The translations under genes were made by a program, and so were the position numbers. Under the pieces are notes generated by a model, which searched no databases, was not told the origin of the DNA, and was given only the letters and a program-made list of their open reading frames with translations. DNA of 64,000 nucleotides from Cedecea lapagei (lineage in GTDB: Bacteria; Pseudomonadota; Gammaproteobacteria; Enterobacterales; Enterobacteriaceae), in contig NZ_LR134201.1 of the NCBI RefSeq assembly GCF_900635955.1, positions 4,092,001-4,156,000 of the forward strand, given 5' to 3'. Below are positions 41,388 to 50,734 of this stretch, one piece after another. Each line of letters starts with the position of its first letter. Position 1 is the stretch's first letter.

Positions 41388-42680
41388 GTGAAACAGTTGA
41401 CCGAATTTGTCGCTAACCATAAACGGAACAACCAGCTCGGGATCTTCGCGGTGTGCTCAGCGCATCCGCTGGTGCTGGAGGCGGCTATGCGCCTCGCACG
41501 CGAGGCAGGAACCAGCCTGCTGATTGAAGCCACATCTAACCAGGTCGATCAGTACGGCGGCTACACGGGCATGACGCCGGCGGATTTCTGCGGCTTTGTC
41601 TATCGCCTGGCAGAGCAGCACCGCTTACCTCATGCAGACCTGATCCTTGGCGGCGATCATCTTGGCCCAAACCGCTGGCAAACAAGCCTGTCGGAAGAGG
41701 CGATGCTGCGTGCGGAAGAGCTTATTCGCAGCTATGTCTCGGCTGGCTTTAAGAAAATACACCTCGACTGCAGCATGTCCTGCGCAGACGATCCCGTGCC
41801 GCTCACGGATGACGTCGTTGCCGAGCGAGCAGCCAGGCTGGCGCTGATTGCTGAGCAAACCTGTATCAACCACTTTGGCAAAGCCGATCTGGTGTACATC
41901 ATCGGTACGGAAGTTCCTGTCCCCGGCGGCGCCCATGAAACACTGGCAGAGCTGGCCGTGACCACGCCCCAGGCAGCAAAAGCCACGCTGGAAGCCCACC
42001 GCCGCGCCTTCTCTGAACGGGGCCTCAGTGACATTTGGCCGCGCATCATCGGCCTTGTTGTTCAGCCCGGCGTCGAGTTCGACCATGCCCAGGTGATTGA
42101 CTATCAGCCGGAAAAGGCCCGTGAGCTAAGCAAAATGATTGAAGATTCTCAGACCATGGTGTTTGAAGCGCACTCCACGGATTACCAGACCACACAGGCT
42201 TTGCACCATCTGGTAGAGGATCACTTTGCGATCCTGAAAGTCGGCCCGGCGCTGACCTTCGCGCTGCGTGAAGCGCTTTTTTCCCTCTCGGCTATCGAGC
42301 GAGAGCTGCTCCCGGCTCACCGTTGTTCCGGCCTGCGGGACGTGCTGGAAAGCGTGATGCTCGACCATCCGGAACACTGGCAGCAGCACTACCACGGCAA
42401 CGGTGAGGCGCTGCGTCTGGCACGCGGCTACAGCTACTCGGATCGGGTGCGCTACTACTGGCCGGATCGCGACATCGACGAAGCTTACGACCTGCTGGTC
42501 AAGAATCTGGCCCACGAACCTATTCCGCTGCCGCTGATCAGCCAGTACCTGCCGCTGCAGTACGCCAAAGTGCGTGAAGCGCAGCTGCTGGCCAAACCCC
42601 ACGAGCTGATCATCGACCATATTCAGGACGTGCTGCGCCAGTATCATGCGGCCTGTCACGGTGAACCGTCTTCTCATTAA
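41388..42680 (+). CDS. kbaZ: Tagatose-1,6-bisphosphate aldolase subunit AgaZ/KbaZ
   Basis: 430 residues from a GTG start with GGAGAGG upstream. It is homologous throughout to E. coli AgaZ (IEATSNQVDQYGGYTGMTPADF, LILGGDHLGPNRWQ, HLDCSMSCADDP, GTEVPVPGGAHET). The non-catalytic partner stabilises the KbaY aldolase subunit, encoded five genes downstream. Confidence 0.94.
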   Translation: MKQLTEFVANHKRNNQLGIFAVCSAHPLVLEAAMRLAREAGTSLLIEATSNQVDQYGGYTGMTPADFCGFVYRLAEQHRLPHADLILGGDHLGPNRWQTSLSEEAMLRAEELIRSYVSAGFKKIHLDCSMSCADDPVPLTDDVVAERAARLALIAEQTCINHFGKADLVYIIGTEVPVPGGAHETLAELAVTTPQAAKATLEAHRRAFSERGLSDIWPRIIGLVVQPGVEFDHAQVIDYQPEKARELSKMIEDSQTMVFEAHSTDYQTTQALHHLVEDHFAILKVGPALTFALREALFSLSAIERELLPAHRCSGLRDVLESVMLDHPEHWQQHYHGNGEALRLARGYSYSDRVRYYWPDRDIDEAYDLLVKNLAHEPIPLPLISQYLPLQYAKVREAQLLAKPHELIIDHIQDVLRQYHAACHGEPSSH

Positions 42681-42704
42681 CACAATGATAATAAGGGAAA
42701 TAAC

Positions 42705-43178
42705 ATGCCAAATATTGTCTTAAGCCGCATTGATGAGCGCCTGATACATGGTCAGGTTGGCGTGCAGTGGGTGGGTTTTTCCGGCGCGAACCTGGTGCTG
42801 GTCGCTAATGATGAGGTGGCAGAAGATCCCATTCAGCAAAACCTGATGGAGATGGTGCTCGCAGAAGGGATCGCGGTGCGCTTCTGGTCGCTGCAAAAGG
42901 TCATCGACAACATCCACCGCGCGGCAGATCGCCAGAAGATCCTGCTGGTCTGCAAAAGCCCTCAGGACTTTCTCACCCTGGTGAACGGCAGCGTGCCGGT
43001 AAAACGCATCAACGTTGGCAACATGCACTATGTCGAAGGCAAGAAGCAGGTCGCCAAAACGGTGTCGGTCGACGCACAGGACATTGCCGCCTTCTCCGGG
43101 CTGAAACAGGCCGGCGTAGAGTGTTTTGTGCAGGGCGTGCCGACGGAGTCAGCTCAGGATCTCTATAAACTTCTCTGA
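42705..43178 (+). CDS. agaV: PTS EIIB component, mannose class (AgaV)
   Basis: 157 residues. The phosphorylation site is His15 in SRIDERLIHGQVGVQW. Cytosolic EIIB of the mannose/fructose/sorbose class. Together with the next three genes it forms a complete amino-sugar PTS. It follows kbaZ by 24 bases. Confidence 0.93.
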   Translation: MPNIVLSRIDERLIHGQVGVQWVGFSGANLVLVANDEVAEDPIQQNLMEMVLAEGIAVRFWSLQKVIDNIHRAADRQKILLVCKSPQDFLTLVNGSVPVKRINVGNMHYVEGKKQVAKTVSVDAQDIAAFSGLKQAGVECFVQGVPTESAQDLYKLL

Positions 43179-43188
43179 GGTATTTGCT

Positions 43189-43971
43189 ATGGAAATCAGC
43201 TTATTGCAAGCGATAGCGCTGGGCCTGCTGGCCTTTATCGCCGGTCTGGATATGTTCAACGGCCTGACCCATATGCACCGCCCGGTTGTCCTTGGCCCGC
43301 TGGTCGGCCTGATCCTTGGCGATCTGCATACCGGCATCCTTACCGGCGGCACGCTGGAGCTGGTGTGGATGGGACTGGCCCCGCTCGCTGGCGCACAGCC
43401 GCCTAACGTAATTATCGGCACCATCCTCGGCACCACTTTCGCCATCACCACCGGCGTGAAGCCCGAGGTGGCCGTCGGCGTCGCGGTGCCTTTCGCGGTG
43501 GCGGTACAGATGGGCATCACCTTCCTGTTCTCCGTGATGTCGGGCGTTATGGCACGAGCCGACCGCATGGCGGCAAACGCCGATACTGATGGTATCGAAC
43601 GCATCAACTATCTGGCGATGCTCACCCTCGGTATCTTCTATTTTCTCTGTGCATTCTTACCCATCTACTTTGGCGCCGAACATGCCAAAACGGCTATCGA
43701 TATGCTGCCTGCGCGGCTGATTGACGGGCTCGGCGTCGCAGGCGGCATCATGCCGGCTATCGGCTTCGCCGTGCTGCTGAAAATCATGATGAAAAACGTC
43801 TATATCCCCTACTTTATCATCGGCTTCGTGGGTGCGGCCTGGCTGAAGCTGCCGGTGCTGGCGATTGCCGCCGCAGCGCTTGCGATGGCGCTGATGGATT
43901 TGCTGCGCAAAGACCCAACGCCACCGCAGCCCGCCCGCGCTCAGAAAGAGGAATTCGAAGATGGCATCTGA
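43189..43971 (+). CDS. agaW: PTS EIIC component, mannose class (AgaW)
   Basis: 260 residues from MEISLLQAIALGLLAFIAGLD; the ORF extends upstream inside agaV and that part is rejected. Many membrane helices; GLTHMHRPVVLGPLVGLILGD and GAQPPNVIIGTILGT are typical EIIC-Man motifs. Unlike the truncated K-12 agaW, it is full length. It overlaps agaE by 11 bases. Confidence 0.92.
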   Translation: MEISLLQAIALGLLAFIAGLDMFNGLTHMHRPVVLGPLVGLILGDLHTGILTGGTLELVWMGLAPLAGAQPPNVIIGTILGTTFAITTGVKPEVAVGVAVPFAVAVQMGITFLFSVMSGVMARADRMAANADTDGIERINYLAMLTLGIFYFLCAFLPIYFGAEHAKTAIDMLPARLIDGLGVAGGIMPAIGFAVLLKIMMKNVYIPYFIIGFVGAAWLKLPVLAIAAAALAMALMDLLRKDPTPPQPARAQKEEFEDGI

Positions 43972-44836
43972 TACCCAGGCACTTTCTCAGGCCGCTGAGC
44001 CTGAAGCCGTCATCACCCACGGCAACGACAATATCTATGAAGATCAGTCTATTGGCGCTGAGCTTAGCCGGAAAGACATTAACCGCGTAGCCTGGCGTTC
44101 AATGCTGCTGCAGGCCTCGTTTAACTACGAGCGCATGCAGGCCTGCGGCTGGCTGTATGGCCTGCTGCCTGCCCTTAAAAAGATCCACACCAATAAGCGG
44201 GACCTGGCGCGAGCCATGCAGGGGCATATGGGCTTCTTCAATACCCACCCGTTCCTCGTCACCTTCGTTATCGGCATTATTCTGGCGATGGAGCGCTCGA
44301 AACAGGACGTAAACAGCATTCAGAACACCAAAATTGCCGTCGGCGCGCCGCTCGGCGGCATCGGGGATGCGATGTTCTGGCTTACGCTGCTGCCGATATG
44401 CGGCGGTATAGGCGCGAGCCTGGCACTTCAGGGCTCTATCCTCGGCGCCATCTTGTTTATCGTCCTGTTTAACGTAGTGCATTTGGGGCTGCGTTTCGGG
44501 CTGGCGCACTACGCCTACCGAATGGGGGTGGCGGCTATCCCGTTGATTAAGGCAAACACCCGCAAAGTCGGCCACGCAGCTTCTATCGTCGGGATGACGG
44601 TTATCGGTGCGCTTGTCGCCACCTACGTCCGACTCTCCACTACGCTTGAGATAACCGCCGGTGATGCGGTGGTTAAGCTGCAGGCTGACGTCATCGACAA
44701 GCTAATGCCGGCCTTTTTGCCGCTGGTTTACACGCTGGTGATGTACGCCCTGGTGCGCCGCGGCTGGAGCCCTCTGCGCCTGATTTGTATCACCGTCGTG
44801 TTGGCCGTTGTTGGGAAGTTCCTTCACTTCCTGTAA
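43961..44836 (+). CDS. agaE: PTS EIID component, mannose class (AgaE)
   Basis: 291 residues. EIID-Man signature region includes WRSMLLQASFNYERMQACGWLYGLLPAL, AMQGHMGFFNTHPFL and GAPLGGIGDAMFW, with C-terminal membrane helices. It pairs with EIIC to form the translocation unit. The 30-residue N-terminal tail before KDINR is polar. Confidence 0.93.
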   Translation: MASDTQALSQAAEPEAVITHGNDNIYEDQSIGAELSRKDINRVAWRSMLLQASFNYERMQACGWLYGLLPALKKIHTNKRDLARAMQGHMGFFNTHPFLVTFVIGIILAMERSKQDVNSIQNTKIAVGAPLGGIGDAMFWLTLLPICGGIGASLALQGSILGAILFIVLFNVVHLGLRFGLAHYAYRMGVAAIPLIKANTRKVGHAASIVGMTVIGALVATYVRLSTTLEITAGDAVVKLQADVIDKLMPAFLPLVYTLVMYALVRRGWSPLRLICITVVLAVVGKFLHFL

Positions 44837-44851
44837 CCAGGAGAAAAGCAG

Positions 44852-45286
44852 ATGTTAAGCATCATTTTGAGCGGCCACGGGGGCTTTGCCAGCGGGCTGG
44901 AACAGGCGATGAAACAGATCCTCGGCGAGCAGCCGCAGATTATCGCCATCGACTTCCCGGAATCCTCGTCCACGGCGCGGCTTACGGAGCAATTTAAAGC
45001 GGCCATCGGCCAGCTTGATGAACGTGAGGGGCTGGTTTTTCTCACGGATCTGCTGGGCGGAACACCTTTCCGTGTCGCCTCAACGCTGGCGCTGGAGAAG
45101 CCAGACCGGGAGGTGATCACCGGAATCAATCTCCAGCTTCTGCTGGAAATGGTGCTGGAGCGGGAAGGCTTAAACGGCAGCGAGTTTCGCCGGATAGCGC
45201 TGGAGTGCGGGCATCGCGGCCTCACCAGCCTGGTGGATGAAATGGCGCGTCATCGGGCAACAGAAGCCAGCGAAGAAGGCATCTGA
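44852..45286 (+). CDS. agaF: PTS EIIA component, mannose class (AgaF)
   Basis: 144 residues. The active-site His9 is in IILSGHGGFASGLEQAM, and FLTDLLGGTPF is the second conserved motif. It accepts phosphate from HPr and passes it to AgaV. It completes the PTS; the deacetylase agaA that follows in many E. coli strains is absent here. Confidence 0.93.
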   Translation: MLSIILSGHGGFASGLEQAMKQILGEQPQIIAIDFPESSSTARLTEQFKAAIGQLDEREGLVFLTDLLGGTPFRVASTLALEKPDREVITGINLQLLLEMVLEREGLNGSEFRRIALECGHRGLTSLVDEMARHRATEASEEGI

Positions 45287-45328
45287 CGGCGTTGGAAAGC
45301 TAAGCTCTCTCCGGTGTTATCCTCATTA

Positions 45329-45359
45329 AACGAAAGCGGCATGCCCTGCTGCTTTCGTT
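45329..45359 (+). terminator. AACGAAAGC/GCTTTCGTT hairpin after agaF
   Basis: A perfect 9-bp stem with a 13-nt loop lies 42 bases after agaF. No T run follows. Its arms also look like AgaR half-sites, so it may be a 3'-end structure or part of the control region. Confidence 0.45.
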
Positions 45360-45614
45360 ATGCATCACTTTGCTCTGTGCCATGCCCCGTCATTTCTCAT
45401 AAACCTCTAATAAAAAATTATAAAAAACAATAAAATACCTAAATAACACAATCCCCTTACATTATTTTCGTTTTATTTCTTTTTACCGTATTGATCTTAT
45501 CGATCCCTTTCTATACATTCCCTTTAAGCACTAAAAACCTTCAAATGAAATAAAACGAAAGTCCGTTATGCGCTCAGGCACGACACCGGACTCTGCAATG
45601 TTAAGGACTTAGTC
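45360..45614 (+). promoter_or_regulatory. agaS promoter region with two AgaR-type operators
   Basis: In this AT-rich, gene-free gap, ATTATTTTCGTTTTATTTCT (45461-45480) and the reversed AAATGAAATAAAACGAAAG (45543-45561) are strong AgaR-type matches. Between them, TTGATC (45491-45496) and TACATT (45514-45519) are 17 bp apart and could be the promoter. AgaR bound on both sides would occlude it. Confidence 0.65.
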
Positions 45615-46772
45615 ATGAGTGAAACTTTTGCTGCCGCAGACCGCAGCGCCTCCACCTGGACCGAAAGAGAGATCCGCCAGCAGCCAGCAAGCTGGATCCG
45701 CTCGCTGCAGCAGATCGACCGAACTCGCGATCAAATCACAGACTTTCTGTCTCCTCTGTGGGCTAACGAGAAGCTGAAAATTATCCTCACCGGCGCAGGG
45801 ACGTCGGCCTTTATCGGCGACATTATTGCCCCCTGGCTTTCGCGCCACACCGGCAGACAGTTTGTTGCCGTCCCGACCACCGACCTGGTGACCAATCCGC
45901 TGGACTATCTCTCACCAACGCTGCCGACGCTGCTGGTTTCGTTTGCCCGTTCAGGCAACAGTCCGGAGAGCGTGGCGGCGGTAGAGCTTGCCAGCAAGCT
46001 CGTTAACACCTGCCACCATCTGATCATCACCTGTAATGAGGGCGGCAGCCTCTACCGTAGCGCGCTGGAGGAGAGCCATTCATTGCCTCTGCTGATGCCT
46101 GCGGAAACCCACGATCGCGGCTTTGCCATGACGAGCAGCATCACCACCATGATGGCAAGCTGCCTCGCGGTCTTCGCCCCGGACGTCATCAACACCCGGA
46201 CGTTCCAGGGCGTGGCGCACCGCTGCGCGCAGATCATTCATTCTCAGGGAGACTTCAGCGAGATCCCCTTCGGCGACCTTCCCTACAAGCGCGTGGTCTA
46301 CCTTGGCAGCGGTGGCCTGCAGGGCGTGGCGAGAGAAGCCGCGCTAAAAGTCCTGGAGCTCACGGCGGGAAAACTGGCGGCATTTTACGACACACCTACC
46401 GGCTTCAGGCACGGTCCCAAATCCCTGGTCAATAACGAAACGCTGGCGATCGTGCTGGTTTCCAGCGATCCCTATACCCGCCAGTACGATCTGGATCTGC
46501 TGGCGGAGCTGCGCCGCGACGACCTGGCAATGCGGACGATCGCTATTTCAGCCTCGACAAGTCAGGCGATCGAAGCCGGCCCACATCTCCTGTTGCCCGA
46601 GGCGGATCGCACATTCTTAGACGTTGAACAGGCGTTCTGCTTCCTGATGTATGCGCAAATTTTCGCGCTCACCTCATCCGTGAAAGCAGGTATTACGCCG
46701 GACACCCCTTCCGCCAGCGGCACGGTAAATCGCGTGGTTAAAGGCGTCGTCATTCATCCCTGGAAAGGCTGA
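45615..46772 (+). CDS. agaS: Galactosamine-6-phosphate deaminase/isomerase AgaS
   Basis: 385 residues (E. coli 384). Two SIS domains: LTGAGTSAFIGDII with FARSGNSPESV in the first, and VYLGSGGLQGVAREAALKVLELT with GFRHGPKSLV in the second. It converts galactosamine-6-P to tagatose-6-P and ammonia. It has its own AgaR-controlled promoter region. Confidence 0.94.
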   Translation: MSETFAAADRSASTWTEREIRQQPASWIRSLQQIDRTRDQITDFLSPLWANEKLKIILTGAGTSAFIGDIIAPWLSRHTGRQFVAVPTTDLVTNPLDYLSPTLPTLLVSFARSGNSPESVAAVELASKLVNTCHHLIITCNEGGSLYRSALEESHSLPLLMPAETHDRGFAMTSSITTMMASCLAVFAPDVINTRTFQGVAHRCAQIIHSQGDFSEIPFGDLPYKRVVYLGSGGLQGVAREAALKVLELTAGKLAAFYDTPTGFRHGPKSLVNNETLAIVLVSSDPYTRQYDLDLLAELRRDDLAMRTIAISASTSQAIEAGPHLLLPEADRTFLDVEQAFCFLMYAQIFALTSSVKAGITPDTPSASGTVNRVVKGVVIHPWKG

Positions 46773-46782
46773 GAGGTTCCCC

Positions 46783-47661
46783 ATGAGCATTATTTCAACG
46801 AAGTATCTGCTTCAGGACGCACAGGCCAGAGGCTATGCGGTACCGGCTTTTAATATCCACAATGCCGAAACCATCCAGGCGATCCTGGAGGTGTGCAAAG
46901 AGCTGCACTCTCCGGTGATCCTTGCCGGCACGCCGGGCACGTTTAAACACATCGCTTTTGAAGAGATCTACGCGCTCTGCCACGCCTATTCAGAAAGCTA
47001 CGGCATGCCGCTGGCGCTGCACCTTGATCACCATGAGAGCCTGGCGGACATCAGCCGCAAGGTTAACGCGGGCGTGCGCAGCGCCATGATTGACGGCAGC
47101 CACTTCCCGTTTGCAGAAAACGTGAAGCTGGTGAGATCCGTGGTCGATTTTTGCCACCGCCACGACTGCAGCGTCGAGGCCGAGCTGGGCCGCCTCGGCG
47201 GCGTGGAAGACGATATGGATGTCGATGAGGAAAGCGCTTTCCTGACGGACCCGCAAGAAGCGCGTCGTTTTGTTGAGCTTACCGGAGTGGACAGCCTTGC
47301 GGTCGCTATCGGTACCGCGCATGGCCTGTATACCAAACGCCCGAAAATAGACTTTAAAAGGCTGGGCGAGATCCGAGAAGTTGTCAGCGTTCCCCTGGTG
47401 CTACACGGTGCAAGCGACGTGCCCGACGAATTTGTGCGCCGCGCCATCGAGCTTGGCGTCTGCAAAGTGAATGTGGCGACGGAATTAAAAATTGCCTTCG
47501 CCGCCGCGGTGAAAAGGTGGTTTGGCGACAACCCGGAAGGCAACGATCCACGCTATTACATGCGCGTGGGCATGGATGCGATGAAAGAGGTCGTGTGCAG
47601 CAAAGTCGCGGTGTGCGGATCGGCGAATAAACTGCTGCCGGCATCCGAAGCAGCGCTGTAG
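46783..47661 (+). CDS. kbaY: Tagatose-1,6-bisphosphate aldolase KbaY
   Basis: 292 residues, a class II zinc aldolase. The metal and substrate motifs HLDHHE, SAMIDGSHFPFAENV, GTAHGLY, PLVLHGASDVPD and KVNVATELK are intact. It splits tagatose-1,6-bisphosphate to DHAP and glyceraldehyde-3-P with KbaZ. It is about 6 residues longer than the E. coli protein at the C-terminus. A tagatose-6-P kinase is not encoded here; PfkA is known to serve. Confidence 0.94.
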   Translation: MSIISTKYLLQDAQARGYAVPAFNIHNAETIQAILEVCKELHSPVILAGTPGTFKHIAFEEIYALCHAYSESYGMPLALHLDHHESLADISRKVNAGVRSAMIDGSHFPFAENVKLVRSVVDFCHRHDCSVEAELGRLGGVEDDMDVDEESAFLTDPQEARRFVELTGVDSLAVAIGTAHGLYTKRPKIDFKRLGEIREVVSVPLVLHGASDVPDEFVRRAIELGVCKVNVATELKIAFAAAVKRWFGDNPEGNDPRYYMRVGMDAMKEVVCSKVAVCGSANKLLPASEAAL

Positions 47662-47682
47662 CCCCGAGGGTAAGGAGCTCTG

Positions 47683-49572
47683 ATGAAGACAATAATAACA
47701 ACCTCTCTACTGATGATGTTGATGAGTAACGCCGCGCTGGCCGCGCAGTACCAGTTGGAAAACGCTAACCTTGCCGTCTCTTTCGACGACTCAGGCTCGG
47801 CGGTGGTGGTGAAAGACCGGCATTCCGATCATAAACTGGCGCCCATCGAACTGTTTTTCCTCACGCTGCCGGACGAGAAGGTTATCCATACCGCCGACTT
47901 TAAAATCAAAAACGTCAGCAAAACCGCAGATACCATTCAGATTGATTACGTACGGGACGATTTATCGGTCAACGTGACCCTGAAGCCGCTGAAGGGCAAA
48001 TACGCGGCGGTGGACTACACGCTGCGGGCAAAAGGCCAGCCTCTTGAAGTCGCGAAGATCACCTTCTTCCCAACCAAAGGCCAGGCTCAGGCACCATATG
48101 TTAACGGCGCCATCAATAGCTCTCCGATCGTCGCGGATAGCTTCTATATGCTGCCGCAAAAGCCGATTGTGAATACCTACGCGTACGAAACCACCACCAA
48201 CCTGAACGTTGAGCTCAAAACGCCGATTAAAACCGATGCGCCGGTCACCTACACGGTCTACTTCGGGACGTTTGAAGCCACCAACCAGCTTCGCCGCAGC
48301 TTTAACGAGTTTATCAACGCCATGCGCCCACGGCCTTACCAGCCTTACCTGCACTACAACAGCTGGATGGACATCGGCTTCTTCACGCCCTACACCGAGA
48401 AGGACGTGCTGACCCGTATGGATGAATACGCCAGCGAACTAATAAGCAAGCGGGGCGTGAAGCTCGACGGCTTCCTGCTGGATGACGGCTGGGACGATCT
48501 GACCGGGAAGTGGCTGTTTGGCCCGGCGTTTAAACATGGCTTTGGCGCGATCAAAGAGAAAGCCGACAGCTTACATACTTCCGTCGGCCTGTGGCTCTCA
48601 CCGTGGGGCGGCTATAACAAACCGCGCGACGTTCGCGTTTCTCACGCTAAAGAGAACGGCTTTGAAACCGTAGACGGTAAGTTCGCGCTGTCCGGCCCAA
48701 ACTACTTCCGCAATTTTAACCAGCAAATCATCGGGCTCATCAAAAACGAACATATCACCTCGTTTAAGCTCGACGGCATGGGCAACGCTAATTCATACAT
48801 CAAAGGCAGCCCGTACGCCTCAGACTTTGATGCTTCCATAGAGCTCATCAGAAACATGCGTGCCGCCAACAAAGAGCTGTTTATCAACCTGACCACCGGC
48901 ACCAACGCCAGCCCGTCCTGGCTGTTCTACGCCGACGCTATCTGGCGCCAGGGCGATGACATCAACGTTTACGGCAAAGGCTCTCCGGTGCAGCAGTGGA
49001 TAACCTATCGCGACGCGGAAACTTACCGCTCGATTGTGCGTAAAGGGCCGCTGTTCCCGATTAACTCGCTGATGTACCACGGCATCGTCAGCGCGGAGCA
49101 CGCCTACTTTGGCCTGGAAAAGGTGCAGACGGATCGGGACTTTGCGGATCAGGCATGGAGCTACTTCGCCACCGGCACCCAGCTGCAGGAGCTGTACATC
49201 ACGCCTTCAATGCTGAACAGCGCTAAGTGGGACACGCTCGCCGACGCGGCGAAGTGGTCACGGGCAAACAGCGGCGTGCTGGTCGACAGCCACTGGATTG
49301 GCGGCGACCCAACGCAGCTCGAGGTATATGGATGGGCGTCGTGGAGTAAAGAGAAGGCAATTTTGGGCCTGCGTAACCCGTCGGACAAACCGCAAAGCTA
49401 CTATCTCGACCTGAGCAAGAGCTTTGAAGTCCCGGACGGTGAGGCCACACGCTTTACGCTGAGGCAGGTTTACGGCACGAACGAGACGCTGGCTAACGAC
49501 TACGGCAAGCCGATGATTGTGACGCTGAAGCCGCTGGAAACGCTGGTGATTGAAGCAAAGCCGGTTAACTAA
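47683..49572 (+). CDS. Exported glycoside hydrolase of the alpha-galactosidase superfamily (clan GH-D-like)
   Basis: 629 residues with a signal peptide cleaved near Ala20/Ala21 (SNAALA-AQYQ). An N-terminal beta-sandwich (about 25-215) precedes a TIM-barrel with LDGFLLDDGWDD (262-272), a probable nucleophile Asp364 in FKLDGMG, a probable acid/base Asp in WRQGDD (421-426), and a C-terminal beta domain. These motifs match the GH27/GH36 pattern. It begins 21 bases after kbaY, so it is likely the last gene of the AgaR regulon; alpha-linked GalNAc or galactose is the probable target. Databases may label relatives 'enterotoxin', which the sequence does not support. Confidence 0.85.
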   Translation: MKTIITTSLLMMLMSNAALAAQYQLENANLAVSFDDSGSAVVVKDRHSDHKLAPIELFFLTLPDEKVIHTADFKIKNVSKTADTIQIDYVRDDLSVNVTLKPLKGKYAAVDYTLRAKGQPLEVAKITFFPTKGQAQAPYVNGAINSSPIVADSFYMLPQKPIVNTYAYETTTNLNVELKTPIKTDAPVTYTVYFGTFEATNQLRRSFNEFINAMRPRPYQPYLHYNSWMDIGFFTPYTEKDVLTRMDEYASELISKRGVKLDGFLLDDGWDDLTGKWLFGPAFKHGFGAIKEKADSLHTSVGLWLSPWGGYNKPRDVRVSHAKENGFETVDGKFALSGPNYFRNFNQQIIGLIKNEHITSFKLDGMGNANSYIKGSPYASDFDASIELIRNMRAANKELFINLTTGTNASPSWLFYADAIWRQGDDINVYGKGSPVQQWITYRDAETYRSIVRKGPLFPINSLMYHGIVSAEHAYFGLEKVQTDRDFADQAWSYFATGTQLQELYITPSMLNSAKWDTLADAAKWSRANSGVLVDSHWIGGDPTQLEVYGWASWSKEKAILGLRNPSDKPQSYYLDLSKSFEVPDGEATRFTLRQVYGTNETLANDYGKPMIVTLKPLETLVIEAKPVN

Positions 49573-49700
49573 AAAGAGGATGGGGCGTAGAGCAATTTAT
49601 CTCTGCGCTCCTTGAACAACGCTTTACCGCCGCCGTGCTATAGGAAAAAGGCATCACGACCCTATTAGAATCTCCTGGTATCAATACCGGCATAAACTTT

Positions 49701-49754
49701 AACTCCCTTAAAGTCATTCAGTCATGCGTAAATTAACACCAGGGAGTTCGTTTT
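49701..49754 (+). terminator. Candidate terminator after the glycoside hydrolase
   Basis: AACTCCCT (49701-49708) pairs with AGGGAGTT (49741-49748), followed by CG and TTTTTT. The 32-nt loop is long for an intrinsic terminator, but the T run is good. Confidence 0.45.
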
Positions 49755-49805
49755 TTAAACACTAACCGCATTGCGATGTAAAAACCAGGAGCCATCCCGA
49801 GAAAA

Positions 49806-50672
49806 CTATTTCTCGCTGTTTTCTAAAGCATGTTTATACAAAGCATTCTTCTTAACGCCGTGGATTTCGGCGGCCAGCGCGGCGGCTTTTTTTAGCGGCA
49901 ATTCTGTCTGCAGCAAGGCAAGCGTTCGCAGCGCTTCGGCAGGCAGCTGGTCATCACTCTGGACTTTAAAGCCCTCGACGATGAGCACCATTTCCCCTTT
50001 GCGGCGATTTTCGTCTTCCTTTACCCATGCCAGCAGCTCGCCGATCGGCGCACCGTGAATCGACTCCCAGGTTTTGGTCAGCTCGCGCGCCAGCACCACG
50101 TAGCGGGATTCGCCAAGCACCGCGCAGATATCTTCGAGGCTATCCAGAAGGCGGTGGGTGGACTCATAGAAAATCAGAGTTCTCGGCTCCTGCTCAATCG
50201 CCTTCAGCGCATCGCGGCGGCCTTTTGATTTTGCAGGCAGAAAACCTTCATAGCAGAAGCGGTCGGATGGTAAGCCCGCGGCGCTGAGCGCGGCGATGGC
50301 GGCGCATGGGCCAGGCAAAGGCACTACGCGGATGCCTGCCTCGCGGCAGGTGCGCACCAGGTGGTAACCCGGGTCGTTAATCAGCGGCGTACCGGCGTCG
50401 GACACCAGCGCGATGCTTTGGCCTTCTTTCAGCTTTGCCACCAGCGTTTCGGCTTTTTGTTGCTCATTGTGATCGTGAAGTGCGAAGAGTCGCGCATTAA
50501 TCGCAAAATGCTGCAGCAAAAGGCCGGTATGGCGAGTATCTTCAGCAGCAATCAGATCAACGCTTTGCAACACCGAGAGGGCCCGCTGGGTGATGTCCCC
50601 GAGATTGCCGATAGGCGTCGGGACGATATAGAGCGTGCTGGCTGAAATCGCCGCCGTTTCGTGTTGTTTCAT
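49806..50672 (-). CDS. rsmI: 16S rRNA (Cm1402) 2'-O-methyltransferase
   Basis: 288 residues (E. coli 286), starting MKQHETAAIS. Tetrapyrrole-methylase fold: YIVPTPIGNLGDITQRAL, ALVSDAGTPLINDPGYHLV, PGPCAAIAALSAAGLPSDRFCYEGFLP and the C-terminal LKKAAALAAEIHG region. It methylates C1402 in the P site of 16S rRNA. It is divergent from lpoA with 62 bp between starts. Confidence 0.97.
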   Translation of the reverse strand: MKQHETAAISASTLYIVPTPIGNLGDITQRALSVLQSVDLIAAEDTRHTGLLLQHFAINARLFALHDHNEQQKAETLVAKLKEGQSIALVSDAGTPLINDPGYHLVRTCREAGIRVVPLPGPCAAIAALSAAGLPSDRFCYEGFLPAKSKGRRDALKAIEQEPRTLIFYESTHRLLDSLEDICAVLGESRYVVLARELTKTWESIHGAPIGELLAWVKEDENRRKGEMVLIVEGFKVQSDDQLPAEALRTLALLQTELPLKKAAALAAEIHGVKKNALYKHALENSEK

Positions 50673-50734
50673 TGTCTCATCCGTATTGCCGATTTAATAT
50701 TGTACATTGGGATATAAAAACCACTGGATACAGA

